From NCBI RefSeq assembly GCF_016185115.1, contig NZ_JACPOF010000004.1, positions 1 to 64,000 on the forward strand: a stretch of DNA of 64,000 nucleotides, in the 5' to 3' direction. Shown here piece after piece: positions 52,718-64,000 of the stretch (its first letter is position 1; each line of letters opens with the position of its first letter). The DNA is from Polaromonas sp. Its GTDB lineage: Bacteria > Pseudomonadota > Gammaproteobacteria > Burkholderiales > Burkholderiaceae_C. The position numbers were made by a program, and so were the translations under genes. A model generated the notes under the pieces. It was not told the DNA's origin and did no database searches. It saw only the letters and a program-made list of their open reading frames with translations.

Positions 52718-53341
52718 TCAGAAGTGGTAACGCACACCCAGGGTGGTGGTGTTGAGACGTTCGCTGCCGCCGCCCTTGTATCGTGGGTTGTATTCGTCAT
52801 ACTGCAGGACTGCGGACCACGCCGGCGTGAAGTTCCATTCAGCGCCAATGCCATAAGACGCACCGAAGCGGCTGTCGCGTCCTCCGGTAACACCGCTGGC
52901 CGGAGAGGTGGAGACGTCTGTGCGGACGTAGCTGCCACCCACGCGGCCGAGCAGGTTGAAAGACTGACCAAGCGGCAACCTGCCCACAAGGCTCAGGCTG
53001 ATGCCGTTTGCGGTGGTGGATCCACCGAAGCGGTTGACACGGCCAAAGTCGTTATAGCCCAGCTCAAGGCCGAAATTGTTGTTGAAGTAGCTGCCGCCGT
53101 ACAGGCTGTAGGCGTTGTTGTTGCGGTCATTGATAAATCCGCCGAGGCCGGGCGTACGGTCACCATAACGTGAACGGCCGGCGTTGAAGCCGAAATACCC
53201 GGAACCGGGCGCATACATGGAATAGCCACTCGAGCCGGAGCCCGTTTGTGTGGTTTGCGCCTGCGCGCTCATGGCTACTGTGAAAGATCCGGCGGCCAGG
53301 GCCAGCCCGGTCAATACGCGGCTCAATTTGGTTTTAGTCAC
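52718..53341 (-). CDS. Outer-membrane beta-barrel protein (OmpA-like/OMP_b-brl type)
   Basis: A 207-residue small barrel. The signal peptide ends in MSAQAQT. Eight strands are suggested by alternating aromatic and polar residues (YFGFNAGRSRYG, YGGSYFNNNFGLELGYNDFG, GRVGGSYVRTDV, GIGAEWNFTPAWSAVLQYDEY), and the protein ends with the C-terminal signature LGVRYHF. It is rich in Gly, Asn and Tyr. Function unknown beyond outer-membrane location; it is monocistronic with its own terminator. Confidence 0.85.
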   Translation of the reverse strand: MTKTKLSRVLTGLALAAGSFTVAMSAQAQTTQTGSGSSGYSMYAPGSGYFGFNAGRSRYGDRTPGLGGFINDRNNNAYSLYGGSYFNNNFGLELGYNDFGRVNRFGGSTTANGISLSLVGRLPLGQSFNLLGRVGGSYVRTDVSTSPASGVTGGRDSRFGASYGIGAEWNFTPAWSAVLQYDEYNPRYKGGGSERLNTTTLGVRYHF

Positions 53342-53533
53342 GATTCGTCCTTTGGTATGTCGTGATGTTTATCTGCAACTCCATACATGCTGGAGGTGAA
53401 TGCACTCTATTTGCGCGTAAGCGCGCCCTGTGTAGGTGCGGCAGGGCGGCCCTTGTAGGACATGACTGACGCTGGGCCATGAAGGCCGCCGGTTCAGGCC
53501 GCATTCAGGTCTGGACGGGGCACAATTGGCCGC

Positions 53534-54391
53534 ATGAATTCACCTGCACAGCTTGTTCGCCATGTCAGGGGAAGCTCTGTCCTGGTGCTTGACTCGCCGC
53601 ACAGCGGCACCGCTTACCCTGAAGATTTCGGGCATGCCTGCGATATGCCTGTGTTGAGGCGTGCAGAAGACACACATGTCGAGAAACTCTATGACTTTGC
53701 ACCTGCTTTGGGAGTGCACTGGATTGAAGCGTTTTTTCCACGCAGTTATCTGGATGTGAACCGCAACACCACAGAAGTGGATGTCACGCTCTTCGATGAG
53801 GCCTGGCCGGACCCGGTCGAGACAGACCCGCGCATCATGTCCAAGGTCCGGCTGGGCAAGGGTCTGATCTGGCGCACGACAGATGACGGCCTGCCGCTCT
53901 ACAGGCGCAAGCTCTCGGTGGCAGAGGTGAAGTCGCGTATTGATCGCTGCTGGAAGCCCTATCACGCCGCGGTAGGGGCTGCAATTGATGAGGCGCACCG
54001 CATGCACGGCTACAGCATCCACCTCAATTGCCACTCGATGCCGGCGGTTGCCTCGAGCAAGGCCACAGACTTTCCGGGTGAGGCGCATGCCGATTTTGTG
54101 GTGGGCGACCGTGACGGGTCTACGGCCAGCCCCGCGCTTTCACGGCAGCTCTGCGAGCACCTGTCTTCGCTCGGCTACAGCGTGGCCTACAACCACCCCT
54201 ACAAGGGTGTGGAACTGGTACGCCGTTATGGCAACCCCGGCTTGCATCGCCACAGCATCCAGCTGGAGATCAACCGCAAGCTGTACATGAACGAAGAAAC
54301 CCTTGAGATGAACGAGGGCTTCGACGCCCTGAAGAAAAATCTCGGGTCACTGGTCCGGCGGCTTCTGGACATCAACCCGCGCAAACTGTGA
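53534..54391 (+). CDS. N-formylglutamate amidohydrolase-like enzyme
   Basis: A 285-residue protein of the HutG-like FGase family (PF05013). Characteristic segments are VLDSPHSGTAYPEDF, AEDTHVEKLYDFAP, FPRSYLDVNRN, SIHLNCHSMP (metal-site His) and HSIQLEINRKLYMNE. It hydrolyses N-formyl-L-glutamate or a related N-acyl amino acid. No other hut gene is adjacent, so the pathway is not certain. It precedes a flavoprotein by 15 bp. Confidence 0.88.
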   Translation: MNSPAQLVRHVRGSSVLVLDSPHSGTAYPEDFGHACDMPVLRRAEDTHVEKLYDFAPALGVHWIEAFFPRSYLDVNRNTTEVDVTLFDEAWPDPVETDPRIMSKVRLGKGLIWRTTDDGLPLYRRKLSVAEVKSRIDRCWKPYHAAVGAAIDEAHRMHGYSIHLNCHSMPAVASSKATDFPGEAHADFVVGDRDGSTASPALSRQLCEHLSSLGYSVAYNHPYKGVELVRRYGNPGLHRHSIQLEINRKLYMNEETLEMNEGFDALKKNLGSLVRRLLDINPRKL

Positions 54392-54406
54392 CTGGCAGGA
54401 AGACTG

Positions 54407-55513
54407 ATGGAAGAGGTTGATTGTGTAGTGATTGGTGCGGGCGTGGTGGGCCTGGCCACAGCGCGTGCGCTTGCCCTGCAGGGCCGTGAGGTGATGGTGC
54501 TTGAGGCTGCTTCCGCCATAGGCACGGGCACCAGTTCACGCAACAGCGAGGTCATTCATGCAGGCATTTATTACCCGCAAGGCTCATTGAAGGCGCGCCT
54601 GTGTGTCGAAGGCAAGCAACTGCTCTATGCCTACTGCGAAGAGCGGGGTATTGGCCACAGCCGTTGCGGCAAACTGATTGTGGCGACCAGCGCCGCGCAG
54701 GTGGTGCAGTTGCAGGCCATCATTGAAAAAGCCGCTGCCAACGGCGTGCATGACCTGGTGCTGTTGACCCGGGATGAGGCGAGGGCACTGGAGCCCGCCC
54801 TGGAGTGCATGGCCGCGGTGCATTCGCCGGGCACCGGCATTGTCGACAGCCATGCGCTGATGCTCTCAATGCAGGGTGATCTTGAAAACGCGGGCGGCAT
54901 GGTGGCGTTCAACTCGCCGCTGGCCCATGCCGTATTCAGCCAGACGGGTGCGGTGTTGACCACGGTTGACGGCACCTGCCTGAATGCAAACACCGTGGTG
55001 AATGCGGCCGGGTTGAACGCGCCCTTGCTGGCCGGAAAATTCGAGGGGCTGCCGGCGGAATTTGTACCCGTCAGCCACTACGCCAAGGGAAACTACTTCA
55101 CACTCGCTGGCCGCTCGCCATTTGGCCGCCTGATCTACCCGGTTCCCGAAGCTGCGGGGCTGGGCGTGCACCTGACGATTGACCTCGGTGGCCAGGCGAA
55201 ATTTGGGCCTGACGTGCAGTGGGTTGAATCAGCCGACGACCTGGTGGTTGATGCTGCGCGCGGCGAGGCTTTTTATGCCGAGGTTCGCAAATACTGGCCG
55301 GCGCTTGCCGACGGCGCGCTGCAGCCCGGGTATGCAGGCATACGGCCCAAGCTGCACGGGCCGGGCGAGCCCGCAGGGGACTTCGTCATTCAAGGCTCTC
55401 TGGACCACGGCGTGCGTGGGCTGGTGAACCTGTTTGGCATTGAATCGCCAGGCCTGACGAGCTGCATGGCCATAGCGCGCTGCGTCAGTGAGATGCTGCA
55501 AAACAGGCACTAG
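54407..55513 (+). CDS. FAD-dependent oxidoreductase, L-2-hydroxyglutarate oxidase (LhgO)-like
   Basis: A 368-residue DAO-family flavoenzyme. It has the FAD motif [36 protein letters not shown] (the covalent or nearby flavin region in LhgO/L2HGDH relatives) and C-terminal [14 protein letters not shown]. It oxidises an L-2-hydroxy acid, likely L-2-hydroxyglutarate, and passes electrons to quinone. It follows the N-formylglutamate hydrolase-like gene by 15 bp, and both would feed glutamate or 2-oxoglutarate metabolism. Confidence 0.88.
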   Translation: MEEVDCVVIGAGVVGLATARALALQGREVMVLEAASAIGTGTSSRNSEVIHAGIYYPQGSLKARLCVEGKQLLYAYCEERGIGHSRCGKLIVATSAAQVVQLQAIIEKAAANGVHDLVLLTRDEARALEPALECMAAVHSPGTGIVDSHALMLSMQGDLENAGGMVAFNSPLAHAVFSQTGAVLTTVDGTCLNANTVVNAAGLNAPLLAGKFEGLPAEFVPVSHYAKGNYFTLAGRSPFGRLIYPVPEAAGLGVHLTIDLGGQAKFGPDVQWVESADDLVVDAARGEAFYAEVRKYWPALADGALQPGYAGIRPKLHGPGEPAGDFVIQGSLDHGVRGLVNLFGIESPGLTSCMAIARCVSEMLQNRH

Positions 55514-55534
55514 CCCTAATGGCGGTCAGCACGT

Positions 55535-55565
55535 AAAAAAGCCCCTGTGAAGGGGCTTTGGTCAT
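55535..55565 (-). terminator. Terminator after the pilin gene
   Basis: AAAGCCCCT (55538-55546) and AGGGGCTTT (55551-55559) form a 9-bp stem with a GTGA loop. On the minus strand a T-run follows, 20-40 bp after the pilin stop. It also lies 22 bp after the convergent flavoprotein gene and may serve both. Confidence 0.85.
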
Positions 55566-55578
55566 CAGGCAGTCAAGC

Positions 55579-56022
55579 TTAACCGCGGCAGCTTGCTGGC
55601 AGATATTTGGTGTCCATTGGCGTACCGGTTCCAGGTCCGCAAACCCAGATCACCACACCATTTTGACCCGTGGTGCCAGCCAGCTGAACCGTCTTGCCGG
55701 TAATGCTGCTGTCGCCCTGAGCGGTCACCGTCACAAGGCCAGATGAAGCGCTCGTGTTGGAATAAACCAGCGATGCCACATATTTTGAGGACTGAGTGGC
55801 GATGGCGGCATCCGATGCGGTGGCTGGAAACGCACCGCTGGCGGCAACATATTCAGCAATCGACGTCCGTGCAGACGACGCGGCCAGAACAATTTCAGAC
55901 ACTTTGGCGCGGGTTGTGTAGTCCTGATAAGCCGGCAGGGCTACAGCAGCCAGGATACCGATGATGGCAACAACAATCATCAGCTCGATCAGGGTAAAAC
56001 CCTTTTGAATAGCACGCTTCAT
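55579..56022 (-). CDS. pilA: Type IV major pilin
   Basis: A 147-residue type IVa pilin. The short leader MKRAIQKG is cut by PilD before F9 ([28 protein letters not shown], read in parts), and Glu5 of the mature chain is present. The C-terminal disulfide region is visible between the two cysteines ([14 protein letters not shown]). AGGAGGAG precedes the ATG. A sigma-54-like promoter and a terminator frame it as a single transcript. It forms retractable pili for adhesion, twitching or DNA uptake. Confidence 0.95.
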   Translation of the reverse strand: MKRAIQKGFTLIELMIVVAIIGILAAVALPAYQDYTTRAKVSEIVLAASSARTSIAEYVAASGAFPATASDAAIATQSSKYVASLVYSNTSASSGLVTVTAQGDSSITGKTVQLAGTTGQNGVVIWVCGPGTGTPMDTKYLPASCRG

Positions 56023-56060
56023 AAATACTCCTCCTGTTAAAAATATGATCCAACCAGACT

Positions 56061-56077
56061 AAGCAGTTTTCAGACCA
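56061..56077 (-). promoter_or_regulatory. Putative sigma-54 promoter of pilA
   Basis: On the minus strand TGGTCTGAAAACTGCTT has GG and GC exactly 10 bp apart, the -24/-12 spacing of RpoN promoters, and matches TGG...TGC of the consensus. The -12 element is about 39 bp before the ATG. pilA is RpoN- and PilR-dependent in many proteobacteria. Confidence 0.6.
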
Positions 56078-56237
56078 GCTTTGCAGCATCCCGATAAAGG
56101 CAAAAAATCAGGGTTATCGCGTAAATTTTCACTTTTTTGCTATATTTTTGCAGCGAGTGTGACAATTTTGTCTTTCTGGCGAGAGGCGGCGGCGGCCTTG
56201 TCGCGAGCAAAGTCAAATTTGCAGCCGATGTTGCAAA

Positions 56238-58787
<2,550 letters not shown>

Positions 58788-59840
58788 TCAGCGCATCTTT
58801 TTGATCGCCAGTGCGGCTTCGGTGACGAGTGCGGGGCCCTTGTAGATCAGCCCGGTGTAGATCTGGACCACATCAGCACCGGCTTTTATCTTCGAGGCCG
58901 CGTCAGCGCCGCTCATCACGCCGCCCGCGCCAATGATGGGAAAGCCCTTGCCCAGGGACGCCCGCAACAGGCTGATCACGCGGTTGCTCGCCTCCAGCAC
59001 TGGTGCGCCGCTGAGCCCGCCGGCTTCTTCGGCATGGACCATGCCCTTGACGGCTTCGCGGCTGATGGTGGTGTTGGTGGCAATCACGCCGTCCATCCCG
59101 TGGCGTTTGAGGGTGGCGGCCAGCAGGCTGACCTGGTCTTCATCAAGGTCGGGCGCAATCTTCACGAAAAGCGGCACGCGCTTGCCGTGGCGGCTGGCCA
59201 GCGTCTCGCGGCGTTTGGCAATGGGGCCCAAAAGCGCGTCAAGGGCCTCGTCACTCTGCAGGGTGCGCAGGTTTTTGGTGTTGGGGCTGGAGATGTTGAT
59301 GGTCACATAGTCCGCATGCGGATAAACGCCGTTGAGGCCGATGAGGTAGTCATCCACGGCATCCTGGATAGGTGTGGCGGCGTTCTTGCCTATGTTGAGG
59401 CCCAGCAGCAGTGCAGCCGGACCCGTTTGCTTGCGAACCCGTGATGCCTGTACGTTGGCAATAAAAGCATCCAGACCGTCGTTGTTGAACCCAAGGCGGT
59501 TGATCAGGGCATTGGCCTGCGGCAGGCGGAACATGCGCGGTTTGGGGTTGCCGGGTTGCGCCTTGGGGGTTACCGTGCCGACTTCAATAAAACCGAATCC
59601 CATGGCGGCGAGGCCGTCAATGCAGCGCGCGTTTTTATCCAGGCCTGCGGCCAGGCCCACCCGGTTGGGAAACTTCAGGCCGGCCAGCTCGATCGGGTCA
59701 TCGACTCGGGTGTTGCAGTAAGCCAGCGACAGCGGCGTGCCCTGGGTACGCGCCAGCGAGGCCATCGTCAGTTCATGGGCGGTTTCGGCATCCAGGCCAA
59801 ATAAAAAGGGGCGGGCGAGGGCGTAAGGGATCAGGGACAT
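58788..59840 (-). CDS. pyrD: Dihydroorotate dehydrogenase (quinone), class 2
   Basis: A 350-residue FMN enzyme of pyrimidine synthesis, attached to the inner membrane by its N-terminal helices. Landmarks are [55 protein letters not shown] and NTTISRE with the class 2 catalytic serine. The ATG at 59840 starts the conserved [13 protein letters not shown]. It is divergent from rpiA with 90 bp between. Confidence 0.97.
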   Translation of the reverse strand: MSLIPYALARPFLFGLDAETAHELTMASLARTQGTPLSLAYCNTRVDDPIELAGLKFPNRVGLAAGLDKNARCIDGLAAMGFGFIEVGTVTPKAQPGNPKPRMFRLPQANALINRLGFNNDGLDAFIANVQASRVRKQTGPAALLLGLNIGKNAATPIQDAVDDYLIGLNGVYPHADYVTINISSPNTKNLRTLQSDEALDALLGPIAKRRETLASRHGKRVPLFVKIAPDLDEDQVSLLAATLKRHGMDGVIATNTTISREAVKGMVHAEEAGGLSGAPVLEASNRVISLLRASLGKGFPIIGAGGVMSGADAASKIKAGADVVQIYTGLIYKGPALVTEAALAIKKMR

Positions 59841-59930
59841 TGGATAATTTGTTGTGTACTGTGCAGCAAGCGCCATTGTCGCAAAACACATTCCGGCCCT
59901 CCATTCCCCCAACTGACACCCAAGCCCACC

Positions 59931-60602
59931 ATGACCCAAGACGAACTCAAAACCCTGGTTGGCCAGGCAGCACTGCTTTATGTCGAACCCGGCAGCATCG
60001 TGGGTGTAGGCACCGGTTCAACGGTCAACAAATTCATTGATGCGCTGGCCGGCATGAAAGACCAGATTGCAGGCGCCGTGTCCAGCTCAACCGCCTCCAC
60101 GGCACGCCTGCAGGCGCTGGGCATCAAGGTGTTTGACGCCACCGAGGTCGATGAGCTGGCCGTCTACATCGACGGTGCCGATGAGATAGACCACGCCGGC
60201 TACATGATCAAGGGCGGCGGTGCAGCCCTCACGCGCGAGAAAATCGTCGCCGCCCAGTCGCGCAAATTTGTGTGTATTGCGGATGAGTCCAAGCTGGTGA
60301 AGACGTTGGGGGCTTTCCCGGTTCCGGTGGAGGTGATTCCCATGGCGACTGGTCGAATCACTCGTCAATTTGCGGCTCTGGGCGGTGTGGCCGCATTGCG
60401 GCTCAAGGACGGTGTGCCGCTGGTGACCGACAACGGCCAGCACATCCTGGACGTCACAGGCCTGAAGATCATCGACCCCCTGGGTTTTGAGTCCCAGGTC
60501 AACCAGTGGCCCGGTGTGGTGACTGTCGGGGTCTTCGCTTTCCAGAAAGCCGACGTCTGCCTGCTGGGTGCCCCCGGCGGCGTCAAGACGATGCTGTTTT
60601 AA
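59931..60602 (+). CDS. rpiA: Ribose-5-phosphate isomerase A
   Basis: A 223-residue enzyme that interconverts ribose-5-phosphate and ribulose-5-phosphate in the pentose phosphate path. Conserved text includes [50 protein letters not shown] and the catalytic Glu/Lys around these. Divergent from pyrD. Length is normal. Confidence 0.97.
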   Translation: MTQDELKTLVGQAALLYVEPGSIVGVGTGSTVNKFIDALAGMKDQIAGAVSSSTASTARLQALGIKVFDATEVDELAVYIDGADEIDHAGYMIKGGGAALTREKIVAAQSRKFVCIADESKLVKTLGAFPVPVEVIPMATGRITRQFAALGGVAALRLKDGVPLVTDNGQHILDVTGLKIIDPLGFESQVNQWPGVVTVGVFAFQKADVCLLGAPGGVKTMLF

Positions 60603-60676
60603 GCCAGGGCTGCTCCCGCAAGCGGCTGGCTGTGCCAAGCCCGCAATGACGGGCCAAATTCATTTAGGCTTGAGCC

Positions 60677-62356
60677 ATGCCCTCCATGTTTATTGCCTCC
60701 TCGAAAAGGCCAGCAGCCGTGCGTAGTCGCACGCGGACCTTCATCGCGCTCCTGGCAACTGTCGTCCTTGCCGCGTGCGCATCCCCACCCACCCCGCAAG
60801 CGCCACCAAAACTGGTGGTGCTGCTCGTCGTCGACGGCCTCCCGCAAAGGCAGATCACCGCCTACCGCGACCAGTTGGCGCCTGACGGGCTGGCGCGTTT
60901 TCTGGACCGCGGCGCATGGTTTGCCGATGCGCATTACGAACACGCCTTCACCGTCACCGCCGCCGGCCATGCCACGCTGCTGACGGGCGCTTACCCCCAC
61001 CGTACCGGCATCATCGGCAACAGCTGGCGCGACCCCGCGACCGGTGCGCCTATCTACAACACGGCTGACAGCTCTGCCACCTACATCGACCACAGGACCG
61101 ACCCCGTCGACGACGGCACCAGCCCGAAAAACCTCAAGGCTGAAACCGTGGGTGATGTGCTGCGGCATGCTGATGCGGCATCGAAAGTGATCGCGGTTTC
61201 CGGCAAGGACCGCGGCGCCATCCTGCCCGCAGGCAAGGCCGGCACTGCCTATATGTATATGGATGAATCGGGCCAGTTTGCGTCGAGCACCCACTACATG
61301 AAAGAGCACCCGGCCTGGGTCAATGCATTCAATGACGCGAAACCCGCCGACCGGTATTTCAAAACCGAATGGAAACCGCTGTTGCCCGACGCGGCCTATG
61401 CGCGCTCATTGCCCGACAACCAGCCCTGGTATGCACGCGGCGGGCAGTTGCCGGCCCTGATGGGTTCGCCTGCAGATATTTCGCCCACACCCTCGTTTTA
61501 TGCAGGCCTGCTGCGCAGCCCGTTTGCCGATGCGCTGGCGCTTGACTTTGCGCGTGCAGCCATTGCTGGCGAGCAACTGGGCCAGGATGCATCGCCCGAT
61601 ATTCTGGCCATCAGCCTGTCAGGTCATGACTATGTGAACCACGCCTTCAGTGCAGAGTCGCGCCTGTCGCATGACCACCTGCTCCAGCTTGACCGACTGC
61701 TGCAGGCCTTTTTTCTCGACCTCGACGCGCGCGTAGGCAAGGGCAACTACCTCGCAGTGCTCACGGCAGACCACGGTTTCATGCCGGCACCCGAAGTCCT
61801 TGCAGCCCAGGGGCTGGCGGCTGGCCGGGTGAGTTCCAGCCTGATGCTGGGCCGCATCAATGCGGGGCTTGTGGCGCGCTTTGGCCCCGGCCGCTGGGCC
61901 AGCTTCTCGGCTTCGTCGCTGCTGCTTGATAAAAAGCTGGTCGCGCAAACGCAGGCTGATGCCAATGTGGTGATCGAAGAAGCGCGCAGGCTTTTGCTTG
62001 CCGAGCCGGCGATTGCCACCGCCTATACCCGCCGCGAGCTTGAAAGCCGCAGCCGCGCAGGCGAGCCTTCATTCGACGCGTCTGAAAAATCCTGGCACCG
62101 TGATGTGTCCGGTGACATCCAGTACACCGTCAGGCAGAACTGGATGTTTGGCGGCAGTACTGGCGCCACGCATGGCTCGCCGTATGACTATGACAACCAC
62201 GTTCCGCTCCTGATGTATGGCCCGGCATGGATGAAGCCCGGCCGCATCGACAGCCGCGTTCACATGACCGGCCTGGCCCCCACGCTGTCAGGCATATTGG
62301 GCATCGCCACGCCGGCCATGTCTGAAGGGCGTGTGCTGCCGCTGCAGGCGCCTTGA
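60677..62356 (+). CDS. PafA-like alkaline phosphatase-family lipoprotein
   Basis: A 559-residue protein of the alkaline phosphatase superfamily. It has a signal with lipobox (LAACAS), so it is probably a membrane-anchored lipoprotein. The metal site begins VVLLVVDGLPQRQI, and the nucleophile loop is FTVTAAGHATLLTG, with Thr as likely nucleophile as in PafA-type phosphate-irrepressible phosphatases. LSGHDYVNHAFS and LTADHGFMPAPEV give the other metal ligands; VPLLMYGP contributes near the end. It would hydrolyse phosphomonoesters in the periplasm. A phosphodiesterase activity is possible. Confidence 0.85.
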   Translation: MPSMFIASSKRPAAVRSRTRTFIALLATVVLAACASPPTPQAPPKLVVLLVVDGLPQRQITAYRDQLAPDGLARFLDRGAWFADAHYEHAFTVTAAGHATLLTGAYPHRTGIIGNSWRDPATGAPIYNTADSSATYIDHRTDPVDDGTSPKNLKAETVGDVLRHADAASKVIAVSGKDRGAILPAGKAGTAYMYMDESGQFASSTHYMKEHPAWVNAFNDAKPADRYFKTEWKPLLPDAAYARSLPDNQPWYARGGQLPALMGSPADISPTPSFYAGLLRSPFADALALDFARAAIAGEQLGQDASPDILAISLSGHDYVNHAFSAESRLSHDHLLQLDRLLQAFFLDLDARVGKGNYLAVLTADHGFMPAPEVLAAQGLAAGRVSSSLMLGRINAGLVARFGPGRWASFSASSLLLDKKLVAQTQADANVVIEEARRLLLAEPAIATAYTRRELESRSRAGEPSFDASEKSWHRDVSGDIQYTVRQNWMFGGSTGATHGSPYDYDNHVPLLMYGPAWMKPGRIDSRVHMTGLAPTLSGILGIATPAMSEGRVLPLQAP

Positions 62357-62395
62357 AGCAGAAGACACATCAGGATTCTGACCCTGCGTGGGTCG

Positions 62396-63313
62396 CTAGT
62401 GCCTGTTCTTGCCGTCGCGGTACAGCCCGGCAATCACATTGCGCAGCCAGATGTGGCCGGGGTCCCTGGCCTGCCTTTCATGCCAGTGCTGCTTGACCTG
62501 GTAAGTCGGTATCGCAAACGGCGGCTTCCAGACCTTCACCTCTGATCCCCTTGCCATGATCTCGCCGGCCTTGCGCGGCAGTGTGCACAAATAGTCCGTA
62601 GCGCCTATGACAGTGGCCAGCCCGATGAAGTTGGGTATCTGCACACCCACCTTGCGCCTGACGTTCTGCTCGCGTATGGAGCTGTCCACCACCAGGTGGC
62701 CCGTGCCCGATGAGCTGACCAGCACGTGAAGTTCGGACTCGTAGCGCTTGAGCGTCAGCTCGCGTTTGATGCGCGGGTGGTCGCGCCGCGCCAGGCAGAC
62801 AAACTCTTCATCGAACAACACCTGCTGGTAAAAACGCGATTCAATGCGCGGCATGAAACCGACGGCCAGGTCAATGTCGCCGGCTTCCAGTGCACGCGAA
62901 GTCCTGTCGGTGATGTTGGTGACATCAACCCGCACGCCGGGCGCAGTTCCGCGCAGCGTATTGAGCAGGCCGGGCAGCAGCACCGTCTGGCCGACGTCGG
63001 TCATGCAGAGGCGAAACAGCCGGTCTGATTTTGCCGGCGCGAAGTCCAGTTTGAAATCAATCGTCGCCTGCAGCATGCTGATGGACGAGCGCACCAGCTC
63101 TATCAGCCCGCTTGCATGCAGCGTCGGCTCCATGCCGTCGGGCGTCCTGACAAACAGCGGGTCATTGAAATGTCGCCTTAGCCGCGCCAGTGCCAGGCTC
63201 ACGGCTGGTTGCGTCAGCGACAGCCTGTCTGCCGCGCGTGAGAGGTTGCCGGTTTTGTGGATTTCGTCAAACAGAAGCAGCAGGCGAAGGTCAATGTTGG
63301 CAAGCTTGTTCAT
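62396..63313 (-). CDS. LysR-family regulator, divergent from a hydroxybenzoate hydroxylase gene
   Basis: A 305-residue regulator of the NahR branch: RLLLLFDEIHKTGNLSRAADRL, LTQPAVSLALARLRRHFNDP and FVRTPDGMEPT. The C-terminal end has VKQHWHERQARDPGHIWLRNV, as in the LysR at 14982. Its start lies 87 bp from the flavin hydroxylase gene on the other strand, so it very likely controls that gene in response to an aromatic acid. Confidence 0.92.
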   Translation of the reverse strand: MNKLANIDLRLLLLFDEIHKTGNLSRAADRLSLTQPAVSLALARLRRHFNDPLFVRTPDGMEPTLHASGLIELVRSSISMLQATIDFKLDFAPAKSDRLFRLCMTDVGQTVLLPGLLNTLRGTAPGVRVDVTNITDRTSRALEAGDIDLAVGFMPRIESRFYQQVLFDEEFVCLARRDHPRIKRELTLKRYESELHVLVSSSGTGHLVVDSSIREQNVRRKVGVQIPNFIGLATVIGATDYLCTLPRKAGEIMARGSEVKVWKPPFAIPTYQVKQHWHERQARDPGHIWLRNVIAGLYRDGKNRH

Positions 63314-63332
63314 CAGTATTATTTATGAAATA

Positions 63333-63350
63333 TATAAAACCCATTTTATA
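63333..63350. promoter_or_regulatory. Inverted repeat in the LysR/hydroxylase divergent promoter
   Basis: TATAAAA (63333-63339) and TTTTATA (63344-63350) form a perfect 7-bp inverted repeat separated by CCCA. It lies in the 87-bp AT-rich divergent region and is a plausible LysR operator or part of overlapping promoters. Confidence 0.45.
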
Positions 63351-63400
63351 GACTGATGTTGCCAATCTCCCGATGATGGCGTTCCTCAAGGAGACAGACA

Positions 63401-64000
63401 TTGAAGAACGCAGACAGGAATCCGGGCGGCGACCAGTTGCCCGTCATCATTGCCGGTGGCGGCATAGGCGGTTGCGCCGCCGCCCTCATGCTTGCAAAGC
63501 GCGGCCACAGGGTGCTGCTGCTCGAGCAGGCCAAAGAGTTCGCAGAGATAGGCGCCGGCATCCAGCTCGGCCCCAATGCCTTTCGCATGTTCGATGCGCT
63601 GGGCATCACGGAGCGAATCGACAAACTGGTGTCCTACCCCGATAACCTGGTGATGATGGACGGCCTTACCGGCGCGCAGGTCACCAGCATGCCTCTGGGC
63701 CAGCCCTTTGTTGAACGCTTCGGCAAACCCTATGCCGTCATCTACCGTGCCGACCTGCACCTGGTGCTGGTAGACGAATGCCGCAAGCAGCCCCTGATCA
63801 CCATGCGCACCAGCCAGAAGGTGCTGGGCTTTGACGACGACGGCACACAGGTGAGCGTGCGCACTGAAGGCGGTGAGAACCACACGGGCAGGGCACTGAT
63901 CGGCTGTGACGGCCTCTGGTCACCCGTGCGCAAGCAGTTGCTGGACGACGGCAAGCCAAGGGTGTCGGGGCACATCGCCTACCGCGCCGTACTGCCGATG
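63401..64000 (+). CDS. FAD-dependent aromatic hydroxylase, 3-hydroxybenzoate 6-hydroxylase-like, N-terminal part
   Basis: The frame opens at TTG 63401 behind AAGGAG (63388-63393) and runs off the window after 200 codons. The product starts MKNADRNPGG and has the FAD motif VIIAGGGIGGCAAALMLAKRG, EFAEIGAGIQLGPNAFRMFD and the NAD(P)H/FAD DG motif LIGCDGLWSPVRKQ. This pattern is close to 3-hydroxybenzoate 6-monooxygenases, which make gentisate; salicylate hydroxylase-type enzymes are alternatives. The downstream genes are outside the window. Confidence 0.88.
   Translation, partial: MKNADRNPGGDQLPVIIAGGGIGGCAAALMLAKRGHRVLLLEQAKEFAEIGAGIQLGPNAFRMFDALGITERIDKLVSYPDNLVMMDGLTGAQVTSMPLGQPFVERFGKPYAVIYRADLHLVLVDECRKQPLITMRTSQKVLGFDDDGTQVSVRTEGGENHTGRALIGCDGLWSPVRKQLLDDGKPRVSGHIAYRAVLPM

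Overview
The window looks like chromosomal DNA of a GC-rich betaproteobacterium of the order Burkholderiales, most likely family Comamonadaceae (Polaromonas, Rhodoferax or Variovorax type). The reasons are the many tricarboxylate-transporter 'Bug' binding proteins, a sox thiosulfate-oxidation cluster, the order sucA-sucB-lpdA-zapE, an OmpR/EnvZ pair of the RisA/RisS type, and a dispersed intergenic repeat. The assignment rests on recognised protein families, not on a search. No rRNA, tRNA, CRISPR array, prophage or intact insertion sequence was seen.

Layout. 1-12270: a plus-strand catabolic block. It has an SDR dehydrogenase, an EntE-like aryl-acid adenylating enzyme, two metal-dependent amidohydrolases, two crotonase-fold enzymes, a CocE/NonD hydrolase, a creatinase-like M24 protein, a D-2-hydroxyacid dehydrogenase and three Bug periplasmic binding proteins (the first cut by the window edge). 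It probably takes up and degrades an aromatic or similar carboxylated compound through a CoA thioester. 12583-15899: a small cluster (YciI-like, extradiol-dioxygenase-like VOC protein, short ORFs, a membrane protein) ending in a LysR regulator. 16059-19784: a two-subunit molybdenum hydroxylase and an XdhC-type maturation factor. 19794-25818: a TPR/OGT-like glycosyltransferase, a divergent GT-B glycosyltransferase, and a two-gene minus-strand operon of a Slam-like outer-membrane protein and a FecR-domain secreted protein. 26080-33461: soxR-soxCD-soxYZ-soxAX-soxB, which oxidise thiosulfate in the periplasm. 33695-41258: 2-oxoglutarate dehydrogenase complex, zapE and a coiled-coil exported protein.

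41337-50133 holds the most interesting system. Three plus-strand genes encode a complete type I secretion machine: an HlyD adaptor, an ABC transporter with an intact C39 peptidase triad, and a TolC channel. Converging on them is a 70-codon gene whose product has a textbook double-glycine leader and a cationic, two-cysteine, Asn/Ser-repeat, polyproline core. Upstream of it on the same strand lie a protein of unknown function with a ParB-like motif and the RisS/RisA two-component system. An 11-base sequence is shared between the regions just upstream of the HlyD gene and of the response-regulator gene. I read this as a candidate secreted-peptide (microcin-like or signalling) locus.

50395-64000 is mostly housekeeping and accessory: SIMPL protein, PACE efflux pump with divergent LysR regulator, outer-membrane barrel, N-formylglutamate amidohydrolase-like enzyme, L-2-hydroxyglutarate oxidase-like flavoprotein, type IV pilin with a putative sigma-54 promoter, 2,4-dienoyl-CoA reductase, pyrD, rpiA, an alkaline-phosphatase-family lipoprotein, and a LysR regulator divergent from a 3-hydroxybenzoate 6-hydroxylase-like gene cut by the right edge. 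Two 181-bp copies of a structured intergenic repeat (31521-31701 and 58526-58706) show a compensatory base change in a hairpin stem.
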